From Haladaptatus halobius (lineage in GTDB: Archaea > Halobacteriota > Halobacteria > Halobacteriales > Haladaptataceae), in assembly GCF_020618475.1 (NCBI RefSeq), contig NZ_CP085335.1:2810037-2874036 (forward strand): DNA of 64,000 nt, read 5' to 3'. A program made the position numbers and the translations under genes. The notes under the pieces were generated by a model. That model searched no databases. It saw nothing but the letters and a program-made list of their open reading frames with translations, and was not told the origin of the DNA. Position 1 is the first letter of the stretch; each line of letters opens with the position of its first letter. Below are positions 57,795 through 64,000 of the stretch, in pieces.

Positions 57795-58187
57795 ATGGAT
57801 CACGATACGTTCATCGATACGGTTCAGCAGCACGCAGACTTCCCCTCTCGGGAAGAAGCGACCGACGCGACGCGAGCAGTGCTGATGACGCTCGGTGAAC
57901 GCATCACCGAGAACGAGGCCGAAGACCTCGCGGCGCAACTCCCGGCTGAGGTCGACGACCACCTCACGGAGGCGGACTCGCACGCCAACCAGTTCTCGTT
58001 CGAGGAGTTCGCCGAACAGGTCGCCGAGCGCGCCGACGTCGAAGCGGTCGCGGACGACCCGCGAACTGCGTCGCAGGCCGTCTCGGACACGGTTCGAGAA
58101 GCGATCGGGACGGGAGAGTTCCAAGACGTCGTCTCCCAACTCCCCGAAAACGAGGAGTACGGCGGCCTCCTTTCCACCGCCGAGTAG
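57795..58187 (+). CDS. DUF2267-domain protein
   Basis: A 130-residue acidic soluble protein, all helical: MDHDTFIDTVQQHADFPSRE and TRAVLMTLGERITENEAEDL, then PAEVDDHLTEADSHANQFSF. This is the DUF2267 fold, common in bacteria and haloarchaea and without known function, often in stress contexts. It ends with EFQDVVSQLPENEEYGGLLS. No cysteines, no signal. Confidence 0.85.
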   Translation: MDHDTFIDTVQQHADFPSREEATDATRAVLMTLGERITENEAEDLAAQLPAEVDDHLTEADSHANQFSFEEFAEQVAERADVEAVADDPRTASQAVSDTVREAIGTGEFQDVVSQLPENEEYGGLLSTAE

Positions 58188-58429
58188 GCGACCGGAACGA
58201 CGCGGAGAACGGTTTGAGTTCGGCGTCGAGAATCGCTCGAACGCTTTTCGCAGTTCAGGATACGTTCGCGGAACGCCACACCGTCTTCCGACGCGAGACG
58301 TACATATTCGATATTTGATATAAATGTATCCGATTCATCCACCGTTATCTCCTCGATTCGTACCATCTTAGATACGTAACTCACCTCGCATCACGTCCGT
58401 TAAGTATCACCGACTGTAACCACCGAGTA

Positions 58430-59551
58430 ATGAAACGACGAACGTTCCTCGCGGCGGGAAGCACCACTATCGCCGGTCTCGCCGGCTGTCTCGATAGCAA
58501 CTCCGGGTCGCCCGGCGCCGATACCACGGGGACGACAGCTGGAACCACCGCAGATACGACCGTACAGACCGAACCAAGCGGTACGCTGAAGGTCGCAACG
58601 TACAGTTCGTTCGTGGACGCGCCGAGTTCGTCGCCCGGTTCGTGGGTGAAAAAGCAGTTCGAAAAGGAGTATCCGAAAGCGACGCTCCGATGGCAGACGC
58701 CCGAAAACGAGGTTAACTACTTCATCCAGCGGAAGGCTCAGAACGTCGATATCGACACGGACGTGTACGTCGGGCTGAACGTCGACCATCTCATCACCAT
58801 CGACGACAAACTCGGCGGGAAGAAGTTGTTCACCCCCATCGCCGACTCGCTGTCGAACTACGGTCACGTCAAAGACGGCCTGACGTTCGACCCGAAAAAG
58901 CGCGTGATTCCGTACGACACCGGATACATCAGCCTCGTGTACAACGCCCACGAGGTGGACGACCCCGGAACGTTCGACGCGCTGGCGAAGCCGAAGTACG
59001 CGAGCAAACTCATCACGCAGAACGCCCAGCAGGCCGCGACGGGTCGGGCGTTCCTCCTGTGGACTATCCACCAGACGGGTCCGGATCAGTACCTCGACTA
59101 CTGGCAGCGGATGAAGAAAAACGGCGTGCAGATACTCGGCTCGTGGGACGCCTCCTACACCGCCTACTCCAACGGCGAGCGCCCAATCGTCGTCTCCTAC
59201 TCCACCGACCAAGTGTACGCCCACCGCTCGGGCGCGGACATGAAGAAACACCAGATTGGCTTCCCGAACGGGGAGGGCTACGCCAACCCTGAAGGCATGG
59301 CGAAGTTCGCGGGCACCGACCGGTCGGAACTGGCGGACGCGTTCCTCGACTTCATGCTCTCGAAGCCGGTACAGTCGAAGATTCCGACGCTTAACGTCCA
59401 GTTCCCGGCAACCGACTGGGCCGCACCCGGGAAGGAGTTCGACAAGTACGCCAAAGCGCCCGAGAAGCCGGTCACCTACTCCTACGAGGAGTTGCGGGGC
59501 AACCTCGAAGAGTGGGTCGAGCAGTGGGCGCGGAAGATCGCGAGCAAGTAG
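58430..59551 (+). CDS. thiB: thiamine-type ABC transporter substrate-binding lipoprotein
   Basis: A 373-residue solute receptor. Tat lipoprotein signal: RRTFLAAGSTTIAGLAGC with the lipid Cys near residue 20, then a Thr-rich linker (TTGTTAGTTADTT). The receptor domain begins LKVATYSSFVDAPSS and contains RVIPYDTGYISLVYN, characteristic of thiamine/TPP receptors, then WDASYTAYSNGERPIVVSYS. It is followed at once by the permease gene (ATG directly after the stop). A TPP riboswitch is not visible upstream. Confidence 0.9.
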   Translation: MKRRTFLAAGSTTIAGLAGCLDSNSGSPGADTTGTTAGTTADTTVQTEPSGTLKVATYSSFVDAPSSSPGSWVKKQFEKEYPKATLRWQTPENEVNYFIQRKAQNVDIDTDVYVGLNVDHLITIDDKLGGKKLFTPIADSLSNYGHVKDGLTFDPKKRVIPYDTGYISLVYNAHEVDDPGTFDALAKPKYASKLITQNAQQAATGRAFLLWTIHQTGPDQYLDYWQRMKKNGVQILGSWDASYTAYSNGERPIVVSYSTDQVYAHRSGADMKKHQIGFPNGEGYANPEGMAKFAGTDRSELADAFLDFMLSKPVQSKIPTLNVQFPATDWAAPGKEFDKYAKAPEKPVTYSYEELRGNLEEWVEQWARKIASK

Positions 59552-61222
59552 ATGTTCCTCCGGCGCTGGCTGGAGCGACACGCGCTCGCCCTCCTCGGCG
59601 TTGCGACCAGCGCCGTCCTCGTCGTCCTCTTTTACTTCCCGGTAGCCATTGTCTTCACAGAAGCAGGCGGCGTGGCCGCTTTCACCGACGTGCTGTCCGA
59701 CCCTTTTTACCGGGAAATCTTCTGGTTCACGACGAAACAGGCGGCGCTCTCTACGCTGGCGAGCGTCGCGCTCGGACTGCCGGGTGCCTACGTCCTCTCG
59801 CGGTACGAGTTCCCCGGCAGACGGACGATTCGTTCGCTCACCATCCTCCCGTTCGTCATGCCGTCCATCCTCGTCGTCATCGGCTTCGTGGCGATGTTCG
59901 GGACGAACGGCCTGCTCAACGACCTGCTGTCGGTCGTCGGCCTCGGCCCGTACTCGCTGCTCTACAACCTCCCCGCGATAATCGTCGCCCACGCCTTCTA
60001 CAACGCGCCGCTCGTCGCCCGAGTGACGAACGCCGCGTGGGAGAGCGTGGACGCCCGCGAGGTGGAGACCGCCCGGAGCCTCGGCGCGGGTCGGTTCCGG
60101 GCATTCCGCGACGTGCTGATTCCTCAACTGCTTCCGGCGATTTTCACGGGCGCACTACTTACGTTCATCTTCACGTTCATGTCGTTCGCCATCGTCCTCG
60201 AATTGGGCGGATTCGGGTTCCAGACCGTCGAAGTCTGGATCTACGCGCAGGTTCGAGACCTCGACTACTCCGTGGCCGCCGTCCTCGCCGTGCTCGAAAC
60301 GCTTCTCTCATTAGCGTTGACCTACGGCTACCTTCGCTACGAAGCGCGACAGGCCGCCGCATCGCGGGCCACCAGACCCCTCCCTCGAAAACGGTTGTTC
60401 GCCGACGGCCGCGACTCGGCGGAGACGCTCGAACGCGCGGGCGTCGCCGTCTACCTCCTCGTCGTCGGCGTCGTCTTCGTCGGCCCGCTCGTCAGCACCG
60501 TGCTCGAAAGCGTGACTGGGCCGACCGGGTTCACCCTCCGGTACTACGAGTTCCTCGTCGCGCGGCAGGCGACCGGCGCGTCCTTCCAGACGAAACCTGG
60601 TGTCGCGGTCCGCAACTCGCTCGTTTTCGGCCTCGGCGCGCTGCTCGTCGCGCTTCCGATGGGCGTCGTCGTCGCGGTGCTCTCCCGTGCGAGGGGCGGT
60701 CGCGCGGTCGAATCGCTGGCGATGGCCCCCCTCGCGGTCAGCGGCGTGATGGTCGGACTCGGGATGCTCCGCGGACTGGTCTTCGGGATTCCGGTCGCCG
60801 GAACTCGAATCCAGGTGGGCGGCGCGCTCGCCATCGTCGCGGCGCACGCCGTCGCGGCCTACCCGTTCGTCACGCGGAACGTCGCGCCGATGCTCTCCCG
60901 AATCGACCGCCGGATGGTCGAATCGGCTCGCGCGCTCGGCGCGTCGCGCGCTCGCGCACTGGTGGACGTCGAACTCCCCCTCGTCGCCGCCGGTATCGTC
61001 GCCGGGGCCGCGTTCGCGTTCGCCATCAGCATCGGCGAGTTCGACTCGACAGTTATTCTTGCCACGGGTAGCAGCAGTTACACGATGCCGGTCGCAGTTG
61101 AGCGATACCTCGGCAACCGCACGCTCGGGCCAGCCACCGCGATGGGAACCGTCCTGCTCATCGTCACCGCGGTCAGTTTCGTCGTCATCGACCGCCTCGG
61201 CGGGAGGTGGGAGGATGGTTAG
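59552..61222 (+). CDS. thiP: thiamine-type ABC transporter permease, fused two-domain
   Basis: A 556-residue membrane protein with two homologous permease halves (about 1-270 and 290-556). Each half has about six hydrophobic segments and an EAA-type loop that contacts the ATPase: EVETARSLGAGRFRAFRDVLIPQL in the first (near residue 170) and ESARALGASRARALVDVELP in the second (near 455). The fused form is typical of ThiP and ferric-iron importers; the neighbouring receptor favours thiamine. ATG 59552 directly follows the thiB stop. Confidence 0.92.
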   Translation: MFLRRWLERHALALLGVATSAVLVVLFYFPVAIVFTEAGGVAAFTDVLSDPFYREIFWFTTKQAALSTLASVALGLPGAYVLSRYEFPGRRTIRSLTILPFVMPSILVVIGFVAMFGTNGLLNDLLSVVGLGPYSLLYNLPAIIVAHAFYNAPLVARVTNAAWESVDAREVETARSLGAGRFRAFRDVLIPQLLPAIFTGALLTFIFTFMSFAIVLELGGFGFQTVEVWIYAQVRDLDYSVAAVLAVLETLLSLALTYGYLRYEARQAAASRATRPLPRKRLFADGRDSAETLERAGVAVYLLVVGVVFVGPLVSTVLESVTGPTGFTLRYYEFLVARQATGASFQTKPGVAVRNSLVFGLGALLVALPMGVVVAVLSRARGGRAVESLAMAPLAVSGVMVGLGMLRGLVFGIPVAGTRIQVGGALAIVAAHAVAAYPFVTRNVAPMLSRIDRRMVESARALGASRARALVDVELPLVAAGIVAGAAFAFAISIGEFDSTVILATGSSSYTMPVAVERYLGNRTLGPATAMGTVLLIVTAVSFVVIDRLGGRWEDG

Positions 61223-61245
61223 TCTATCCTCTGGGGGGTGGGAGC

Positions 61246-62298
61246 GTGGTTGACGTTCGCCTATCGGATGTCCGAAAGGAGTACGACGGCGTGACCGCCC
61301 TCGAAGACGTGTCGATCCGCGTCGAAGACGGCGAGTTCTTCACCCTCGTCGGCCCATCAGGATGCGGAAAGACGACGACCCTCCGCGCCATCGCGGGGTT
61401 CGAAGAACCGACCGCCGGCGCGATACGGTTCGGCGACCGCGAGATGGCGGGCGTCCCGCCGGAAGATAGGGACGTGGGAATCGTCTTCCAGAACTACGCG
61501 CTCTTCCCGCACATGAGCGTCGCGGAGAACGTCGGCTACGGCCTCCGCTTCCGCGACCCGCCGGGGACGCGAACCCGCGACGAGCGCGTCGCGGAACTGC
61601 TCGAACTGGTCGGTCTCGACGGTTTCGAAGACCGCGACCCGGACGAGCTCTCGGGCGGCCAGCAACAGCGGGTCGCTCTCGCGCGCGCTCTCGCGCCCGG
61701 CCCGGACGTGCTCCTGCTAGACGAACCGATGAGCGCGCTGGACGCGCGTCTCCGCGACGACCTGCGAACGCAGGTCGCTCGCATCCAGTCCGACCTCGGA
61801 ATCACGACCATCTACGTCACCCATGACCAGGAGGAGGCGCTGGCGATAAGCGACCGTGTCGCCGTCATGCACGACGGCCGAATCGAGCAGGTCGGTCGCC
61901 CGGAGGATGTGTATCGACGACCTCGGTCACGATTCGTCGCCGAGTTCGTCGGCGAGAACAACGTCTTTTCTGGGACGACGGTTGCACACGAAACGAAGGG
62001 GTCGCGCGTCACGGTCGACGAGCACGAGTTCCGGATTTCCAGTTCAACGACGGGCCACATCACGTTCTGTATCCGTCCCGAGGCGCTCCGACCGGACGCC
62101 GACGAAAACATTTTTTCGGCGACCGTCGAGACCGTCGAATTCCTGGGCGAAGCGTTTCGCGTCCACCTCGACTGGGAGGGGCGGCCGGTGACACTCCGCG
62201 TGCCCGAGGCCCCCGACGACGAGCGGATTCGCGTCGGGTTCGACCCCGACGATGCACACGTCATCGACGGGCGGGCGGAATTGGTCGAACAGCGATAA
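61246..62298 (+). CDS. thiQ: ABC transporter ATP-binding protein of the thiamine importer
   Basis: A 350-residue ATPase that drives the importer. Walker A GPSGCGKTT near residue 36-44, Q-loop FQNYALFPHMS, signature LSGGQQQR, Walker B VLLLDEPMSALD, H-loop VTHDQEEAL. A C-terminal TOBE-like regulatory extension is present from about 245 (NVFSGTTVAHE, CIRPEALRPDA). Start GTG 61246 is chosen (MVDVRLSDVRKEYDG) after a GGGGGGTGGG ribosome-site-like run. A T6 run at 62334-62339 downstream is a candidate terminator. Confidence 0.93.
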   Translation: MVDVRLSDVRKEYDGVTALEDVSIRVEDGEFFTLVGPSGCGKTTTLRAIAGFEEPTAGAIRFGDREMAGVPPEDRDVGIVFQNYALFPHMSVAENVGYGLRFRDPPGTRTRDERVAELLELVGLDGFEDRDPDELSGGQQQRVALARALAPGPDVLLLDEPMSALDARLRDDLRTQVARIQSDLGITTIYVTHDQEEALAISDRVAVMHDGRIEQVGRPEDVYRRPRSRFVAEFVGENNVFSGTTVAHETKGSRVTVDEHEFRISSSTTGHITFCIRPEALRPDADENIFSATVETVEFLGEAFRVHLDWEGRPVTLRVPEAPDDERIRVGFDPDDAHVIDGRAELVEQR

Positions 62299-62329
62299 GA
62301 GTGGCGGTTCGGCCGTTTTGCGTTTTGCT

Positions 62330-62340
62330 AGATTTTTTGC
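62330..62340 (+). terminator. poly-T terminator after thiQ
   Basis: AGATTTTTTGC, six Ts 36 nt after the thiQ stop. Archaeal RNA polymerase often terminates at such runs. No clear hairpin precedes it. Confidence 0.45.
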
Positions 62341-62372
62341 TGCCGATTCAATTGCGGAAAGGAACCCGACTA

Positions 62373-63101
62373 CTAGGTCGTCGTGTCGGTCGTCTCGGTG
62401 GTGAAGGTTCCATCCGTCGTGTCGGTTCGCCCGGTCGTGAACGTTCCACCGGTATCGGTGGTGAACGTCCCGTCCGTCGTGTCAGTTCGTCCAGTCGTGG
62501 CGTTTCCGCCGTTCGTCGTTTCGGTGGTATCCGCCGTTCCGTTCGTTCTCGGGGGCGATCCCGACGTGGTTCTGAACTCGCCCGACCGATCGATATCCCC
62601 TCGCATGCTGTTCGGATGGTATCGACAGCGGTAGCGGCGCATATCCTCGTCCGCGCGGAACGTCATCTCGCGCGTCGCTCCCTGTTGAGCGGTATCACCG
62701 GTACTTTCAAGCAAATCTCCGCCCTCGCCGAGTATCTGGAACGCGTGTCTGTTTCCGTCGAGATTTATCCAGATGAGCCTGTACTCCTCGTCGGGAACCA
62801 ATCCTAGCGTCGGGTTCTCGGCTCCTGCGATGACCTCGGGATTGAGACCGAGCCAGTAGTTGACCCGCCCGCCGAGGATGATGGTTCGTTGCCCGCCGTC
62901 GTTCGTCGTCTCGGTACCACCGTTCGTCGTTTCGGTGGTCTCGGTCGTGTTCGTTGTGGTCGTGGTCGTAGTCGTCTGGTTACCGTTTCCGCCGCCGTCC
63001 TGTGCCATCGCGATGCGTCCGAGCAATCCGACGCCCGCCGCCGCTCCCGTCGCTTTGAGAATCGCTCGGCGCTGTGACTTCGGTGAGTCCTCTCGTGTCA
63101 T
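62373..63101 (-). CDS. cupredoxin (halocyanin-like) Tat-exported protein with Thr-rich repeats
   Basis: A 242-residue exported blue-copper-type protein. Tat signal: QRRAILKATGAAAGVGLLGRI with cleavage near MAQ, residue 34. A Thr/Asn/Gly-rich linker follows (40-70). The cupredoxin domain (about 70-180) has a His in LDGNRHAFQILGEGG and the Cys-His-Met set in YRCRYHPNSMRG, which are the expected type-1 copper ligands. The C-terminal 60 residues are Thr/Gly repeats, with GRTDTTDGTFTT occurring twice. It probably carries electrons outside the cell; the repeats may be glycosylated. ATG 63101 is the start giving the Tat motif. Confidence 0.85.
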   Translation of the reverse strand: MTREDSPKSQRRAILKATGAAAGVGLLGRIAMAQDGGGNGNQTTTTTTTTNTTETTETTNGGTETTNDGGQRTIILGGRVNYWLGLNPEVIAGAENPTLGLVPDEEYRLIWINLDGNRHAFQILGEGGDLLESTGDTAQQGATREMTFRADEDMRRYRCRYHPNSMRGDIDRSGEFRTTSGSPPRTNGTADTTETTNGGNATTGRTDTTDGTFTTDTGGTFTTGRTDTTDGTFTTETTDTTT

Positions 63102-63402
63102 ATGTTTCCTCCGCCCATCTGAGGGCACCCGGGGACAAAAATCGCGCACACCGTTCGATTACGGTAATACCGACCTATACGCCGGATACGGGGATTATCG
63201 ACATTTCTACCGTTCGAAACGCCAGCTTGACGACATTCGAGTATCCCCCGTCAACTTCCGGTTATCGTCGGTGTTCGCTCAGTCGTCTCCCCAAAACCGC
63301 CCCAATCCGAGTGAGAGCGTGTCGGGGTTGGATGGGGTTCAAGAAGTGAGAGGACGGTTTCAGGATCGAGATATATCGGCCACACTTCGAAGACGAAACT
63401 CA
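63102..63402. other. non-coding stretch between cupredoxin and the lipoprotein gene
   Basis: About 300 bp with no credible coding frame on either strand; AT-rich near 63380. The promoter of the lipoprotein gene lies at its right end. I see no RNA gene. Confidence 0.4.
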
Positions 63403-63409
63403 AATTTAC
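63403..63409 (+). promoter_or_regulatory. TATA box of the lipoprotein gene
   Basis: AATTTAC-type box about 26 nt before ATG 63432, consistent with a leaderless start there. Confidence 0.45.
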
Positions 63410-63431
63410 CTGTGGAATTTATCCTTCACTG

Positions 63432-63828
63432 ATGAATAGACGAATAATTCTCAAGGGGGACTCTTCTCACCTTGACCTCTGCTCTCATGTCCGCTTCTGG
63501 TTGTTTGCGGAACGATTCAGTCGCCTCTGAAGTCGATAATACTACTCCGCTTTCGGCAGAGATCATCGACTACTGGCCAGTGGGGAGCGCGTTTGAATTC
63601 AAAGGAAATTACATAATTGTGGGTAAAATCACTAATATAAATGCGGATCGAATACCGATGCCATCCGTAACTACGACTCTAATCACTGGCGAGCGCGAGC
63701 GCGTGACGTTCTCTCCATCCTTTAATAAAACTGATGGGGAACGAATTAATCGAGACGAAACGCCGAAACAGATCGATCTATGGAGATTACGAAAATTGGA
63801 TAAGTTCACCATTAACCTCAGTGGTTAG
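63432..63828 (+). pseudogene. small lipoprotein gene with a one-base frameshift in a G-run
   Basis: ATG 63432 begins MNRRIILKG, a basic N-terminus. With one G fewer in the GGGGG at 63455-63459 the frame becomes MNRRIILKGTLLTLTSALMS then ASGC, a complete lipoprotein signal with lipobox. The downstream frame then runs CLRNDSVASEVDNTTPLSAE and IDYWPVGSAFEFKGNYIIVG, ending FTINLSG at 63828. As sequenced the signal frame stops early. The mature domain, about 105 residues and likely extracellular, resembles FxLYD-type beta domains weakly. AT content is higher than in its neighbours. Possibly phase-variable or a sequencing error. Confidence 0.6.
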
Positions 63829-63835
63829 TGACTGG

Positions 63836-64000
63836 CTAGAGATCGGCTAAATCCGCATCGTTCTTATCGATTAGAAACCGTTGTCGAACTCGAGCTCCCA
63901 ACCGTGAACGATTCCTCCCACCGAGAGTACACTTCAGGTGATATCGGCGATCCAGGATATTCTCGTACGGAGAACCCCATGTGATGACCTCCTTGCTTAA
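63836..64000 (-). CDS. C-terminal part of an unidentified gene (partial)
   Basis: On the minus strand a 54-residue open frame enters from the right edge and stops at TAG (63836-63838). It reads LSKEVITWGSPYENILDRRY and HLKCTLGGRNRSRLGARVRQ, ending IDKNDADLADL. The basic tail could belong to a DNA-binding or nuclease protein. Too little to name. The composition resembles the AT-richer lipoprotein gene beside it. Confidence 0.35.
   Translation of the reverse strand, partial: LSKEVITWGSPYENILDRRYHLKCTLGGRNRSRLGARVRQRFLIDKNDADLADL

Noticed and set aside
58188..58429. TPP riboswitch before thiB
   Set aside because: I could not find the conserved thi-box segments (such as CTGAGA) in the 242-bp region.
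1..64000. CRISPR array, rRNA genes or a replication origin
   Set aside because: No regularly spaced direct repeats, no rRNA-like stretches, and no Orc1/Cdc6 gene with origin repeats were seen.

Overview
The window is chromosomal DNA from a haloarchaeon (class Halobacteria). The predicted proteins are strongly acidic. Many genes start leaderless, about 26-30 nt after a TTTAAA/TTTATA-type TATA box. Tat signal peptides and Tat lipoboxes dominate the exported proteins, and archaeal markers are present (thermosome, RtcA, GAN-type RecJ, M50 site-2 protease, aspartokinase with two ACT domains). The moderate GC content and gene styles would suit a Haladaptatus-like genus, but I cannot assign a genus with confidence.

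Layout. 1-3.6 kb: the end of an unknown gene, a FilR1-type regulator, a superfamily 2 helicase and a tiny conserved protein. 3.55-6.5 kb: a cupin gene behind a full-length TnpB that has lost two of three RuvC catalytic residues, then a divergent site-2 protease. 6.5-9.5 kb: an APC permease with a peptide-binding lipoprotein. 9.6-10.8 kb: a broken SRAP gene fused to a membrane segment and a multiply frameshifted gene. 10.9-13.5 kb: four hyperacidic low-complexity genes, the first three overlapping. 13.8-17 kb: tRNA-His, a GNAT, a KaiC-like ATPase with a probable frameshift, and aspartokinase. 17.2-25.9 kb: a berberine-bridge-type oxidoreductase, hemL, a run of decayed membrane genes, then hemC-hemD and a DHH/RecJ nuclease. 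26-28.4 kb: a membrane gene broken at codon 2, a 1-kb gene-free stretch, a DUF5783-like protein and a NifU-like scaffold. 28.4-32.4 kb: a sulfatase-superfamily enzyme with a flippase-like membrane protein, then a decayed second TnpB. 32.4-36.1 kb: panE, a rubredoxin-like protein, pheA, Hsp20 and Bcp. 36.2-43.6 kb: a nonsense-riddled nuclease-like pseudogene, leuS, an ornithine cyclodeaminase-like enzyme, a Tat-exported protein and the thermosome. 43.8-47.5 kb: rtcA, a decayed regulator, a CAP-domain protein, a DUF1508 protein, a permease stump beside tRNA-Ser, and RidA. 47.6-56.4 kb: threonine ammonia-lyase, a Hel308/Ski2-type helicase, a HAD hydrolase, a NucS-domain zinc-finger protein, a ferritin-like protein and two divergent rhodaneses. 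56.6-64 kb: two paralogous small proteins (one exported by Tat, one not), a DUF2267 protein, a complete thiamine-type ABC importer (thiB-thiP-thiQ), a cupredoxin and a frameshifted lipoprotein.

Functional links: hemL and hemC-hemD supply tetrapyrrole precursors. Threonine ammonia-lyase makes the reactive enamine that RidA removes. The three Thi proteins form one importer. The APC permease and peptide-binding protein are co-directional with a 2-nt gap.

The most interesting items are the naturally nuclease-dead TnpB sitting 24 nt upstream of a cupin gene (a candidate RNA-guided regulator), the four-gene acidic glycine-zipper operon, and the exported/cytoplasmic paralog pair with short upstream ORFs. 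A caution for the whole window: about a dozen single-base indels, several in homopolymers, plus several in-frame stops interrupt otherwise well-conserved genes. Some of this may be assembly error rather than biology.
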